Assembly: GCA_934385475.1 (NCBI GenBank) | Contig: CAKRPS010000040.1 | Location: 1 to 20,807 of the forward strand | Reading direction: 5' to 3' | Length of the DNA stretch: 20,807 nucleotides | Source of the DNA: an uncultured Lachnospiraceae bacterium | Lineage (GTDB): Bacteria > Bacillota > Clostridia > Lachnospirales > Lachnospiraceae | In this document: positions 6,486 to 14,460 of the stretch, in pieces | How positions within the stretch are numbered: position 1 is the first letter of the stretch | Layout of the letters: each line of letters starts with the position of its first letter | Made by a program: the position numbers and the translations under genes | The notes under the pieces: model-generated | What the model was told of the DNA's origin: nothing | What the model saw: the letters and a program-made list of their open reading frames with translations, nothing else | Databases searched by the model: none

Positions 6486-7169
6486 TTACCCTCTTAACCG
6501 CAGCGTCTTCAGATAGCTCTTTCTTTCCTCTGAAATCTGGCGGCTCTCAACGGCTTTCTGAATCGACTTGTTGTGAATCCACCTCTCCAGTCTTTTTTCT
6601 TCCAGATATATCACTGCTGCCTCATACTGATATGTCAACGCTGTTGCAAAAAACCATGCAATTCCCATCTGTACATAGTACTCCTGCGTCCGGATTTCTG
6701 CAGCAAGCTCCAGATATTCGGGTTCAAAACGCTCTTGTAAAAAATACTTCATAAGCATGTTTAACCCATAGCGGACCGTATAAGTTTCTTTAGAGTGAAT
6801 CCACCCCTTCACCTTTTCCAAAAGCTTCGGAAAATCTTTCTGTACAGCCTTTGGCGACATCAGATCGCAGGTCATCCAGTTATCCACATATGGCAGAAAA
6901 TTATCCAGTGCCTGTACACATTGTGCAAAGTCCTTTATGGATTCCAGCATAAAAGCATGCAGACAATTTTCCTCAAAATAAGCATGTGGAAGCGTTTTCA
7001 AAAATTCTTCCCCTTCCGGCTCTCTGGCTAATTGTCTGGCCAGTTTTCGAAGCACAGGTGTCCGCACTCCGATCATCATATCGGGATCGACCGTCGGCAA
7101 AAGACCCGCGTTAAATTTTTTATACTGTTCATCCCGAAGTTCAAACAGCCTTTCCTGTATATCTGTCAT
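6486..7169 (-). CDS. DNA alkylation repair protein, AlkD-like glycosylase
   Basis: A 227-residue, all-helical HEAT-like-repeat protein of the AlkC/AlkD family, which excises N3- and N7-alkylated purines without base flipping. The N-terminal signature GVRTPVLRKLAR (34-45) is present. Residues at the spacing of the AlkD active site can be seen: W98 and D102 in VDNWMTCDLMSPK, R133 in YTVRYGLN, and W172 in IAWFFATAL. It is cytoplasmic, with no signal peptide. AGGA precedes the ATG, and the ATG is one base after the nicotinamidase TAA, which indicates translational coupling with that gene. Both could serve damage or NAD homeostasis, but no functional link is established. Confidence 0.9.
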   Translation of the reverse strand: MTDIQERLFELRDEQYKKFNAGLLPTVDPDMMIGVRTPVLRKLARQLAREPEGEEFLKTLPHAYFEENCLHAFMLESIKDFAQCVQALDNFLPYVDNWMTCDLMSPKAVQKDFPKLLEKVKGWIHSKETYTVRYGLNMLMKYFLQERFEPEYLELAAEIRTQEYYVQMGIAWFFATALTYQYEAAVIYLEEKRLERWIHNKSIQKAVESRQISEERKSYLKTLRLRG

Positions 7170-7170
7170 C

Positions 7171-7677
7171 TTAAATAATCCTGATCTGGCACATCTTCAT
7201 GGCTTCCAGTGCATTTGCATGGCTCTGCGGTGTCACCCCGGCACAGCATGTACTGTCCACAGTGATCGGCACCTCCGGCATATTCGCCTTGAGCAGAAGC
7301 GCATTGCTGATCACACAGATATCTGTACACAGTCCTACCAGTGTGATCTCCTCTGCATCCTTCTTATTCTTTATCATTTCTGCCAGTTCCACACTTCCAA
7401 ACGTTGGCTTGTTGATCACCACTCCACGGCAAAGAGGTTTCAGGCTCTCTTCGATCTCCCATCCGGGTGTTCCTTCTATACAGTGTTCCACCGGAAGATT
7501 TTTGCCCTCCTGCGTAGAAAGATAATCTTTCCCATGTGTATCTCTGGTGAAGATCACTTCCCCCTCAAACTCCTGTATCTTTTTCCGGACCTTCGGAACG
7601 ATCTGCTGTGCTTCACTTGTCCCAAGTGCACCGTCAATGAAATCTTTTTGCATATCCACCACAATTAAATAGTTCAT
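7171..7677 (-). CDS. pncA: Nicotinamidase-type cysteine hydrolase (isochorismatase fold)
   Basis: A 168-residue hydrolase of the isochorismatase/nicotinamidase superfamily. The triad is visible: D8 (LIVVDMQKDF), K90 (VVINKPTFGS) and C121 (GLCTDICVISNAL). The metal-site residues FTRDTH (D46, H48) and EHCIEGTPGWEI (H65) follow the nicotinamidase rather than the isochorismatase pattern. The likely reaction is nicotinamide plus water to nicotinate and ammonia, in NAD salvage. GGGGG seven bases before the ATG fixes the start. The gene follows the acpP terminator by only about 25 bp, so its promoter is not evident; read-through or a cryptic promoter is needed. The AlkD-like gene follows after one base. 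Confidence 0.88.
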   Translation of the reverse strand: MNYLIVVDMQKDFIDGALGTSEAQQIVPKVRKKIQEFEGEVIFTRDTHGKDYLSTQEGKNLPVEHCIEGTPGWEIEESLKPLCRGVVINKPTFGSVELAEMIKNKKDAEEITLVGLCTDICVISNALLLKANMPEVPITVDSTCCAGVTPQSHANALEAMKMCQIRII

Positions 7678-7696
7678 AGCTTTTCCCCCTTTATCG

Positions 7697-7725
7697 TATA
7701 AAAGGAGAGCCGTTCAAGCTCTCCT
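7697..7725 (-). terminator. Intrinsic terminator after acpP
   Basis: AGGAGAGC (7703-7710) and GCTCTCCT (7718-7725) form an 8-bp stem with a 7-nt loop. On the minus strand it is followed by a short T-rich tract (TTTTAT). It lies 42 bp past the acpP stop and separates acpP from the nicotinamidase gene. Confidence 0.75.
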
Positions 7726-7766
7726 CACCATTCACATTCACTGTTATTGACAGCAGCCAGTAAGCT

Positions 7767-8000
7767 TTACGCTTCCACGCCTCTGCTCTTCATATATTCG
7801 ATCACGGCACCTACCGTTGTAAGCTGCTCCAGATCCTCGGAAGGAATCTCAACTCCATATTCCTCTTCAAAAGCCATTACCAGTTCAAAAAGATCCAAAG
7901 AATCTGCTCCCAGATCGTCCTTAAAAGAAGTTTCCTCTGTAATCTCCACGCCATCTAAATTCAACTGTTCCTGAATGATCTCAATAACTCTTTCTAACAT
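7767..8000 (-). CDS. acpP: Acyl carrier protein
   Basis: A 77-residue, strongly acidic small protein with the phosphopantetheine attachment motif [15 protein letters not shown] (S34) and the family ending [12 protein letters not shown]. The 4'-phosphopantetheinylated form carries growing acyl chains in type II fatty acid synthesis. Length and sequence fit primary-metabolism ACP rather than a polyketide carrier. GGAG upstream of ATG 8000 supports the start. It stands alone here, not within a fab cluster, with its own promoter and terminator. A palindrome overlapping the -10 suggests repression by a fatty-acid regulator. It could also be a second ACP dedicated to another pathway. Confidence 0.95.
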   Translation of the reverse strand: MLERVIEIIQEQLNLDGVEITEETSFKDDLGADSLDLFELVMAFEEEYGVEIPSEDLEQLTTVGAVIEYMKSRGVEA

Positions 8001-8069
8001 TTTCCTAATCTCCTTTTTATCCTTTCTTGCGGCAACTCCAATTTATTGATTCCCTCATGGTCATCTTCA

Positions 8070-8091
8070 GTCAATTTATTTGACTTTCAAA
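8070..8091. promoter_or_regulatory. FabT-like palindromic operator at the acpP promoter
   Basis: TTTGA-CTT-TCAAA (8079-8091) is a perfect 5-bp dyad with a 3-bp centre, and its first base is the last base of the acpP -10 box. Its form matches the TTTGA-N3-TCAAA core published for the MarR-family fatty-acid repressor FabT of streptococci. A second, overlapping dyad, GTCAA-N5-TTGAC, covers 8070-8084. Position over the transcription start implies repression. No regulator gene is in the window. Confidence 0.55.
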
Positions 8092-8119
8092 GTATATGGT
8101 CTTACTCTATGTTTGTCAA
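8091..8119 (-). promoter_or_regulatory. Near-consensus sigma-A promoter of acpP
   Basis: On the minus strand TTGACA (8119-8114), a 17-bp spacer and TATACT (8096-8091) form an almost perfect housekeeping promoter about 90 bp ahead of the acpP start. A second TTGACA lies at 8152-8147 with only a weak -10. Confidence 0.8.
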
Positions 8120-8152
8120 TCTTAATTTTACGGATTCTGTCTGTTTTGTCAA

Positions 8153-8995
8153 TCAGTTTGCCAATAAATATTGATAAATATCCCTTTTGGATACGCCTCT
8201 GTCTTTTGCCACCTGTTTCATGGCACTTTTTTCATCCATTCCCTCCTTCTCATAATATGCCATATGTTCCTCAATACTCATACTCTGCCAGACAGCCTGT
8301 GCCTCTTCTTTTTTCTGCTGAAAGCTCTTGCCTTCGATCACCAGCACATATTCTCCTCTTGGGTCTTCCTCTGTATACTTTGCAAGCGCTTCCTCTATTG
8401 TCGTCGGAAGCACCGTCTCAAATTTCTTTGTCAGCTCCCGGCACAGAGTGATTCGCCTGTTACCGAGAGCACTCTGCAGCTCCTGTAGTGTCCTGACCAG
8501 ATGGTGCGGTGCCTCATATACGATAATTGTGCGGGTTTCCTCTTTTAATTCCTCCAGGATCTGCGCCCGCTCTTTCTTGTCAGCCGGTAAAAAGGCCTCA
8601 AAGCAGAACCGTCTGGTGCTCAGCCCGGATAAAGTAAGTGCAGTGATACATGCCGCAGGTCCCGGCAGGGATGTTACCCTGATGCCCGCCTCATAACACT
8701 TTGCTACAAGAACCTCTCCCGGATCTGATATTGCAGGTGTTCCGGCGTCCGTGATCAACGCTATATTTTTCCCCTGCAGCATCTGTCCTACGAGGACATC
8801 CGCTTTTTCAATTTTATTATATTCATGATAGCTGGTCATAGAAGTCTTAATTTCAAAATGATTCAAAAGTTTTATACTGTTTCTTGTATCCTCTGCCGCT
8901 ATCACATCCACACTGCGCAGCGTCTCGATCACACGCGGTGTCATGTCACCCAGATTCCCGATCGGAGTGGCACATAAATACAGCATTCCAGGCAT
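8153..8995 (-). CDS. rsmI: 16S rRNA (cytidine1402-2'-O)-methyltransferase
   Basis: A tetrapyrrole-methylase-fold SAM enzyme that 2'-O-methylates C1402 in the decoding centre of 16S rRNA. I take ATG 8995 (280 residues), because GAGGGG lies four bases upstream; an in-frame ATG at 9007 has no ribosome site. Family motifs run in order: MLYLCATPIGNLGDMTPR, VIAAEDTR, LITDAGTPAISDPG, SLPGPAA, IIVYEAPHH and GEYVLVIEG. The C-terminal part (about 225-280) ends in a helical SKRDIYQYLL segment as in Firmicute RsmI. It is last in the yaaR-holB-ricT-trmN6-rsmI run, with no clear terminator before the acpP promoter region. Confidence 0.95.
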   Translation of the reverse strand: MPGMLYLCATPIGNLGDMTPRVIETLRSVDVIAAEDTRNSIKLLNHFEIKTSMTSYHEYNKIEKADVLVGQMLQGKNIALITDAGTPAISDPGEVLVAKCYEAGIRVTSLPGPAACITALTLSGLSTRRFCFEAFLPADKKERAQILEELKEETRTIIVYEAPHHLVRTLQELQSALGNRRITLCRELTKKFETVLPTTIEEALAKYTEEDPRGEYVLVIEGKSFQQKKEEAQAVWQSMSIEEHMAYYEKEGMDEKSAMKQVAKDRGVSKRDIYQYLLAN

Positions 8996-9031
8996 ATCGC
9001 CCCTCATTTCTGCGCTCTGTCTGCGCGTTTT

Positions 9032-9778
9032 TTAATATCCATAGATATCATATATTTCCGGCATATAAACACCCGGCTTCCGATACACGATCAACGGCTT
9101 TTCCACTGTCATGCGCGGACGGCCTCCCCGGTTTGCTTCGATCAGCACCATATTCGGCTCTTTGTCCACATAAGGATAAACCAGCTGCATCCTCTTGGGT
9201 TCCAGCTTATATTCATGCAACAGAACCATAATCTCCGCCAGTCTGAAAGGTCTGTGTACCATAAAAAAGTTTCCCCCCGGCCGTAGAAGCTTCGCCGCCT
9301 GCTCTATCACATCTCTCAGCGTACAGAGTACCTCATGCCTTGCGATCGCCTTAGCGTCCTCGGGGTTGGCAATTCCGTGCTGTCCTATCATGTAAGGTGG
9401 ATTTGAAGTGACAACATCAAAAGAAGCAGCGTCAAAAAGACTCCCTGCCTCTTTCAGATCTCCCGTCACAATATCTATCTTATTTTCCAGACCATTGAGC
9501 TTCACACTCCGTCTGGCCATATCTGCACTGTCCGGCTGGATCTCCAGACCGGTAAGATGAGCCGCTCCCGTCTTAGCTTCTAACAGAATGGGAATAATTC
9601 CGGTGCCCGTACCCAGATCAAGCACTCTGGCACCGTCCTTTACCCTGGCAAATCCCGACAAAAGAACCGCATCCATCCCAAAGCAGAACCGTTTGGCATC
9701 CTGAATGATCTGATAGCCATTCCGCTCCAGATCGTCAATTCTTTCATTTTCCTTTAACAGTATGCTCCCGTTTGGCAT
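9032..9778 (-). CDS. tRNA1(Val) (adenine37-N6)-methyltransferase-like protein (TrmN6/YabB)
   Basis: A 248-residue class I SAM methyltransferase. Motif I is LDLGTGTGIIPI (53-64), the acidic strand end is GLEIQPDSA, and the catalytic amino-methylase motif is NPPY (126-129). Homologues methylate N6 of A37 in tRNA1(Val) in E. coli (YfiC); B. subtilis YabB holds the same genomic position. AGGAG five bases before the ATG fixes the start, nine bases after the ricT stop. The GIY-YIG protein YazA that follows yabB in Bacillus is absent. The actual substrate in this organism is inferred only from the family. Confidence 0.88.
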   Translation of the reverse strand: MPNGSILLKENERIDDLERNGYQIIQDAKRFCFGMDAVLLSGFARVKDGARVLDLGTGTGIIPILLEAKTGAAHLTGLEIQPDSADMARRSVKLNGLENKIDIVTGDLKEAGSLFDAASFDVVTSNPPYMIGQHGIANPEDAKAIARHEVLCTLRDVIEQAAKLLRPGGNFFMVHRPFRLAEIMVLLHEYKLEPKRMQLVYPYVDKEPNMVLIEANRGGRPRMTVEKPLIVYRKPGVYMPEIYDIYGY

Positions 9779-9786
9779 TCCCGCTC

Positions 9787-10701
9787 CTAGTTGTCATCCA
9801 GCTTAGACTTACTGGAATCCTGCTTTTCCATCTTCTCAAGTTCCTTTAATTCTTCATCACTTACATCCATCTTGTGATTCTTTCCATGCTTTTTCTTAAA
9901 CCGGAGCTGTTCAACCTTATATTCCTGAATCTCTTTCTCGTCATTTACGTCCACAATCACTTTGACTAACTGGCGAAGTACATTTACACTGTGTACCTCT
10001 CCCTTCAGTCCGTCATCCGTTGTGACATAATCTCCTACATTCGGCAGCCTTCTGTTCAGCTCTTCATAGGTTTCCTCTTCATTTTTCAGGCAGCACATCA
10101 GTCTTCCGCACACACCGGATATCTTGGTCGGATTCAGGGAAAGATTCTGCTCCTTTGCCATCTTAATGGAAACCGGTATGAAATCCGAAAGATAAGAATG
10201 GCAGCAAAGCGGCCTTCCGCATATACCGATTCCGCCTACAATCTTTGTCTCATCCCGGACTCCGATCTGTCGAAGCTCAATTCTCGTCTTAAATACCGAA
10301 GCCAGATCTTTGACCAGCTCCCGGAAATCAATACGTCCATCGGCTGTAAAATAAAACAATACCTTGTTATTATCAAACGTGTATTCCGCATCAATCAGCT
10401 TCATCTGCAGATTATGCTTGCGGATCTTCTCCAGACAGATCTTAAAGGCTTCCTTCTCCTTGATCTTGTTGGCAGCCTCCTGCTCATCATCCTTGGCATT
10501 CGCCACACGCAGAACCGGTTTCAGCGGCTGAACAACTTTATCATCCTCAACTTCTTTCGGTGCGCATACCACCGTTCCATACTCGATCCCGCGTGCCGTC
10601 TCTACGATCACATGATCGTTTCTCTTCACCATGTGTTTGCCCGGCGCAAAATAATATATCTTTCCTGCGGTACGAAACCGCACTCCTATTACCCTAGTCA
10701 T
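9787..10701 (-). CDS. ricT: PSP1-domain protein RicT (YaaT)
   Basis: A 304-residue protein with the PSP1 C-terminal domain. Conserved cysteines C161, C166, C167 (GICGRPLCC) and C198, C203, C204 (GVCGRLMCC) match the Fe-S-binding set of B. subtilis RicT. That protein acts in the RicA-RicF-RicT complex that supports RNase Y-dependent mRNA processing, sporulation phosphorelay and competence. A KOW-like segment (PNVGDYVTTDDGLKGEVHSV) follows, and the tail is highly charged (about 265-304), probably disordered. GGAGG ten bases before the ATG supports the start. It is cotranscribed after holB; the replication regulator YabA that follows ricT in Bacillus is missing here. Confidence 0.94.
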   Translation of the reverse strand: MTRVIGVRFRTAGKIYYFAPGKHMVKRNDHVIVETARGIEYGTVVCAPKEVEDDKVVQPLKPVLRVANAKDDEQEAANKIKEKEAFKICLEKIRKHNLQMKLIDAEYTFDNNKVLFYFTADGRIDFRELVKDLASVFKTRIELRQIGVRDETKIVGGIGICGRPLCCHSYLSDFIPVSIKMAKEQNLSLNPTKISGVCGRLMCCLKNEEETYEELNRRLPNVGDYVTTDDGLKGEVHSVNVLRQLVKVIVDVNDEKEIQEYKVEQLRFKKKHGKNHKMDVSDEELKELEKMEKQDSSKSKLDDN

Positions 10702-10722
10702 AATCTATCAACCTCCAAAATC

Positions 10723-11712
10723 CTAATTTTCCTGAATCGTCAGAAGCAGGAGTTCCATGGTCAGGTCAAAATTCACGTTTGCCTGAAGTCTTCTCTTAGC
10801 CTGCTCCAGTGCATTCACAATGTTTTCGATCCCCTCATAGGTACTGCGGTCTGCCACTCTTGTAATCTGCTGCAGCTCGTCCCGGAAAATCAGACTGTTA
10901 ATATCCCTTGTTGCCTTATATAACAGCACGTCCCGATACCAGACTGACAGAATATCCAGATAATCATTGACGTCCAGTTTATATTCCGATATCTTCTTAA
11001 TTGCCTTAACAATCTCATTAGTCTCCATATCATTGATATATTTGACTAGCGTGATTGCCTCTTCCTTAACCTTTTCAAACTCCTCACTGCTCGCGAGCAG
11101 CTTGGCCTTTCCGATATTTCCTCTCGCAAAGGCCACACAGATATTAGCCTTATAATCCGGAACATGAAGCTCGGACATAAGATATTTTTTGACAAGCTCG
11201 TCCGCAACCGGCTTCATATTAAGCACAACACAACGGCTTAATATAGTGGGCAGAAAAGCGTCCACATTAGCTGTCAGAATCAGAATAACGGCATACTCCG
11301 GCGGCTCCTCAAGCGTTTTGAGCAGGGCATTCTGCGCCTGTACCGTCATCTTCTCCCCTTCATTCATAATATAAATCTTGCGTGGCCCGCTGTATGGTTT
11401 GATCACGATGTCATTGTTGATCTGATTGCGGATATCCTCAACACCGATCGTGTTTGGCTTCTCGTGCGATACAAAAATGATGTCCGGGTGGTTCTGGCTC
11501 ATCGCCTGTTTACAGGAATGACATTCTCCACAGGGCTCTGTTCCCTGCTTCTCACACTGCAATGTCATGGCAAAAATTTTCGCAACAAATTCTTTTCCGG
11601 AGCTTCTCTCTCCATTTATGATATAAGCATGCGAAACCTTATTCATGGAAATCGCATTCTGCAAATGTTCTTTTAGCTGTTCCTGTCCAATAATATCTTT
11701 AAATGTAGCCAT
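10723..11712 (-). CDS. holB: DNA polymerase III subunit delta'
   Basis: A 329-residue AAA+ clamp-loader subunit. FKDIIGQEQLKEHLQNAI opens the AAA+ domain. The Walker A loop is degenerate (GERSSGKE, 34-41, with Glu in place of Ser/Thr), which fits delta' serving as a non-hydrolysing stator. A zinc module C53, C61, C64, C67 (CGECHSC) follows. Then come MTVQAQNALLKTLEEPP and the arginine-finger motif LSRC. The C-terminal collar domain is helical. With the tau/gamma and delta subunits it opens and loads the beta clamp. GAGG seven bases before ATG 11712 sets the start. It lies between yaaR and ricT exactly as in Bacillus. Confidence 0.94.
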   Translation of the reverse strand: MATFKDIIGQEQLKEHLQNAISMNKVSHAYIINGERSSGKEFVAKIFAMTLQCEKQGTEPCGECHSCKQAMSQNHPDIIFVSHEKPNTIGVEDIRNQINNDIVIKPYSGPRKIYIMNEGEKMTVQAQNALLKTLEEPPEYAVILILTANVDAFLPTILSRCVVLNMKPVADELVKKYLMSELHVPDYKANICVAFARGNIGKAKLLASSEEFEKVKEEAITLVKYINDMETNEIVKAIKKISEYKLDVNDYLDILSVWYRDVLLYKATRDINSLIFRDELQQITRVADRSTYEGIENIVNALEQAKRRLQANVNFDLTMELLLLTIQEN

Positions 11713-11751
11713 CTATCAACCTCACCTGTTCTATAAAAATTCCTATAACCG

Positions 11752-12192
11752 TTACGTAAATATATCAAGCAGAAGACCTCTGATCTCCCCGATCTTGCTC
11801 AGGATCGCCAGATTGTCCTTCTCATCCTTGACTAACTCCTGAGCCAGTTCATCCAGATTCTGATCGATCAGACGAATAATTCCGTAAACCCTGTGCCGCC
11901 CCTTTCTGTCCAGAAAGTTTTCTCTCGAAAAGGCATGGGAACGATTTACAATCTCATTCATAAAATCCTTGATAAGTGCACGATATCTCTTCATATCCTT
12001 AATATCCCGCCGTTTTGCAAGCTTATCACCCTGTCTTGTGATCTCTTCCATCATACCGGTCAGAGCCGCCTGCAGATCCTGTTCTTCTATCCGGCTGACC
12101 AGAGTAAACTTAAAAGTGCCATCCGTATCCTGCACCTGCTGTGTCTGCTCCACCGGAAGCGGCTGTTGCGTCTGATTTACTTTTATTTCCAC
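11752..12192 (-). CDS. YaaR (DUF327) family protein
   Basis: A 146-residue, mostly helical protein of the uncharacterised YaaR/DUF327 family. It shows [34 protein letters not shown] and the core [16 protein letters not shown]. The ORF opens at GTG 12201, but that codon overlaps the AGGAGG ribosome site. GTG 12192, eight bases downstream of it, is the better start. There is no signal peptide or membrane helix; the first 20 residues are Gln/Pro-rich. The family has no established biochemical role. Its constant place before holB suggests a link to replication or envelope housekeeping, but that is position only. Confidence 0.85.
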   Translation of the reverse strand: MEIKVNQTQQPLPVEQTQQVQDTDGTFKFTLVSRIEEQDLQAALTGMMEEITRQGDKLAKRRDIKDMKRYRALIKDFMNEIVNRSHAFSRENFLDRKGRHRVYGIIRLIDQNLDELAQELVKDEKDNLAILSKIGEIRGLLLDIFT

Positions 12193-12236
12193 CCTGATCA
12201 CCTCCTGTCAGGCTTTACTGTCTGCATAGTACCTGT

Positions 12237-12824
12237 TTACAAATTTTGTTCCAGATATTCTAATATCTTACGAAGACAAGTCTCCAGATCCCCATTGTAA
12301 AAGCTGTGCCGGATCTGCGCTTTTCTCAGCTTTTCCTCCGAAAAATCCTCTGCATCGGCCAGAAACCTTCGGCACATTTCCTCATATTTGGGCCTCTTCT
12401 GTTGTTTCTCCCGGTCAAGCGCCCTTTGCAGTCTCTCGCCGTCATCCAGCTCTATCATAACTGGCAGAACATTGTCCTTCCCGAAATATTTCTGAATCTG
12501 CGTATACGCCTCCAGCGTCCCGATCAGAATATAGGAATACTTTTGCAGATTGATCGCATCATCCGAGGCCGTAAAATATCTCCAGACTCCCAGACAGGTA
12601 TTATAAGCCCTGCCCTCTATGATCCTGCCTTCCCTCAGAAGCTTCTGATATCCTTCTTCATCCGTAAAATGATACTCAACGCCTTCCTGCTCTCCTTCAC
12701 GGATTGGTCTGGTGGTATAGGGAACGATCGTCTGCAACGGAATTTCCTTTTGCCGGATTATTCTTTTATAAATGGTATCCTTTCCCGATGAACTTTTCCC
12801 CATCAGGCAAACTATTTTCCCCAT
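12237..12824 (-). CDS. Guanylate-kinase-like P-loop kinase
   Basis: A 195-residue nucleotide-kinase-fold protein. The P-loop GKSSSGKD lies at 9-16, and the guanylate-kinase signature PYTTRPIREGEQEGVEYHF at 35-53, retaining R39 and R42. The canonical YGT[ST] and DxxxQG substrate motifs are not recognisable; the regions read AYNTCLGVWRYF and LIGTLEAYTQI instead. Phosphorylation of GMP is therefore possible but not assured. It occupies the place of thymidylate kinase (tmk) in the B. subtilis yaaO-tmk-yaaQ-yaaR-holB order. The ribosome site is modest (GTGGG). It could be a divergent Gmk paralogue or a kinase for another small substrate. Confidence 0.75.
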   Translation of the reverse strand: MGKIVCLMGKSSSGKDTIYKRIIRQKEIPLQTIVPYTTRPIREGEQEGVEYHFTDEEGYQKLLREGRIIEGRAYNTCLGVWRYFTASDDAINLQKYSYILIGTLEAYTQIQKYFGKDNVLPVMIELDDGERLQRALDREKQQKRPKYEEMCRRFLADAEDFSEEKLRKAQIRHSFYNGDLETCLRKILEYLEQNL

Positions 12825-12938
12825 ATCCCACTACCTGTCAATCTTTATCTGTGTCGGTATACACATCACTACTCATATACGTATACATACATATTCATAA
12901 TGCCATATTTCAGGCCGGATTTCAATTTTTTCTTACAT

Positions 12939-13031
12939 GGTAACTATTCACAGCCCTGCAAAATTGCTTTCTGCAAACGCCTGCCTTCATACAGAACAGT
13001 AGTTTTTTACATGAAATTCTGAATAGTTACC
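12939..13031. repeat. 93-bp MITE-like element with 12-bp terminal inverted repeats
   Basis: GGTAACTATTCA (12939-12950) and TGAATAGTTACC (13020-13031) are perfect inverted ends of a 93-bp AT-rich unit with no ORF. TTACA occurs next to both ends (12933-12937, with one extra T, and 13032-13036), suggesting a target duplication. The right end supplies the TAA stop of the decarboxylase gene. A related, less perfect pair (ATAGTTA at 15004-15010, TAACTAT at 15032-15038) lies at the HD-gene start. The rest of the gap 12825-13026 shows only an AT-rich tract with ATACGTAT. Confidence 0.6.
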
Positions 13032-14460
13032 TTACAACGCGGATCTTCTCTCCCGATAAAATCCCCTGCACCGTAAGCTCCTGTCTTTGACACTCCTTGA
13101 TTCTGTTGATAAAATCTCTCTCCAAAATCTCTCCCGGAACCACAAGCGGTATCCCGGGCGGGTACAGATTTACAAAATCCGCGGCAACTCTTCCTTCTGC
13201 CGTCTCAAGGGCAATCTCTTCCTGCTCTGCATAAAACGCCTGAGTCAACGTCATCCCCACAGCAGGTAATTCTGCATCATATAAATGACTCTCCTGCCAC
13301 GACCTTTCTTTTAATGCAGCATCTATATCACACAGGGCATCTGCAAGTCTTTGAAAACCCTGCTCCGTGTCCATGATCGTCATCATGGCAAGAACATAGC
13401 TGCCTGCCGCCATCTCCATCTGCAAATGATACTTTTCACGCAGAATATCATAAAGCTGCTGTCCTGTAATGTTGGCTCCCTTTACCGAGATGACCAGCTT
13501 TCCCTCATCCCATCCGGTCAGTCGGTATCCTTTCTTACAGACATCCCGGTACGCGCCAATGCGGATATGTCTGCACCCCTCTGTTCTTTCCCGCAAGAGA
13601 GCTGTCTGTCTCTTGAAAAAGGCAAATCTCTCCGCACCGTGTTCCATCATATAGGAAATACAGGAATCCATACTTGCCATCAAAAGGTAGGAAGGACTGC
13701 TGCTCTGGATCATCGACAGACACTTTCGCAGTCTGTGCCTGTTTACACGCTCTCCCTTGACATGAAGAAGCGCTGTCTGGGTCATTGCCGGCAGTGTTTT
13801 GTGCAGACTGTGGATCACGAGGTCTGCCCCCGCCGTTATCGCGTCCTGTACACTGCCCGAACCGGTAAGTCTCTTCTCCGGCATCAGATGGGCTCCATGT
13901 GCCTCATCTACGATCAAAACCTTCCCTTTTCGGTGAACCAGCTCAGTAATTGCCTGAAGATCTGATACAACTCCTTCGTAGGTCGGCGATGTGACCACTA
14001 CTGCTTTTACGGCCGGATAGCACTCCAGCATCTCCTCCATGTCGTGAACATCTGCACCGTCACAGATATCATATTCCCTGATCATGTGTGTAGGAAGATA
14101 ACGGAGCTGTAATTGTTGCAGGATAGCACCATGGTACACCGATTTATGGCAGCCTCTCATGGTCAAAAGCTCATCTCCCGGCATTGTTACCGACATAACA
14201 GCCGCCAGTACACCGGACGTACTTCCGTTGATCAGATAAAAGGTCTCGTCTGCCTGATACAGTGCATTTGCCCTCTCCTGTGCTTCCAGTAAAATCCCTT
14301 CCGGCTGATGCAGGTTGTCAAATCCATCTATCTCTGTGATGTCACAGATTGACAAGCTCCCCATTTCCCCAGCCGCCGGATTCCGTTTATGTCCCGGCAT
14401 ATGGTAGGGATAAAAATCACTTGCCGCATAATCACATAACGCTTTGTAGATTCCCGGCAT
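13027..14460 (-). CDS. Orn/Lys/Arg decarboxylase-family PLP enzyme (YaaO/SpeA-like)
   Basis: A 477-residue fold-type I PLP enzyme of the compact Gram-positive group without an N-terminal wing domain. YPYHMPGHKRN (17-27) opens the family signature. Then come YLINGSTSG, VVVTSPTYEG, VDEAHGAH (184-191) and the PLP lysine K221 in HSLHKTLPAMTQ. The C-terminal Orn/Lys/Arg domain ends with NLYPPGIPLVVPGE. The likely role is amino acid decarboxylation to a polyamine or its precursor; substrate choice cannot be read from sequence. ATG 14460 is preferred, because GGAGG lies five bases upstream; ATG 14481 lacks a site. The gene begins inside the end of the HD-domain gene (29-bp overlap). Its TAA lies in the inverted repeat at 13020-13031. 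Confidence 0.88.
   Translation of the reverse strand: MPGIYKALCDYAASDFYPYHMPGHKRNPAAGEMGSLSICDITEIDGFDNLHQPEGILLEAQERANALYQADETFYLINGSTSGVLAAVMSVTMPGDELLTMRGCHKSVYHGAILQQLQLRYLPTHMIREYDICDGADVHDMEEMLECYPAVKAVVVTSPTYEGVVSDLQAITELVHRKGKVLIVDEAHGAHLMPEKRLTGSGSVQDAITAGADLVIHSLHKTLPAMTQTALLHVKGERVNRHRLRKCLSMIQSSSPSYLLMASMDSCISYMMEHGAERFAFFKRQTALLRERTEGCRHIRIGAYRDVCKKGYRLTGWDEGKLVISVKGANITGQQLYDILREKYHLQMEMAAGSYVLAMMTIMDTEQGFQRLADALCDIDAALKERSWQESHLYDAELPAVGMTLTQAFYAEQEEIALETAEGRVAADFVNLYPPGIPLVVPGEILERDFINRIKECQRQELTVQGILSGEKIRVVR

Noticed and set aside
9001..9031. GCGC...GCGC followed by TTTTTT on the plus strand, terminator-like
   Set aside because: The stem is only four base pairs and no plus-strand gene precedes it.
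13351..13965. Long plus-strand ORF of about 204 codons
   Set aside because: It lies fully antisense to the well-identified decarboxylase gene, and its translation resembles no protein family.
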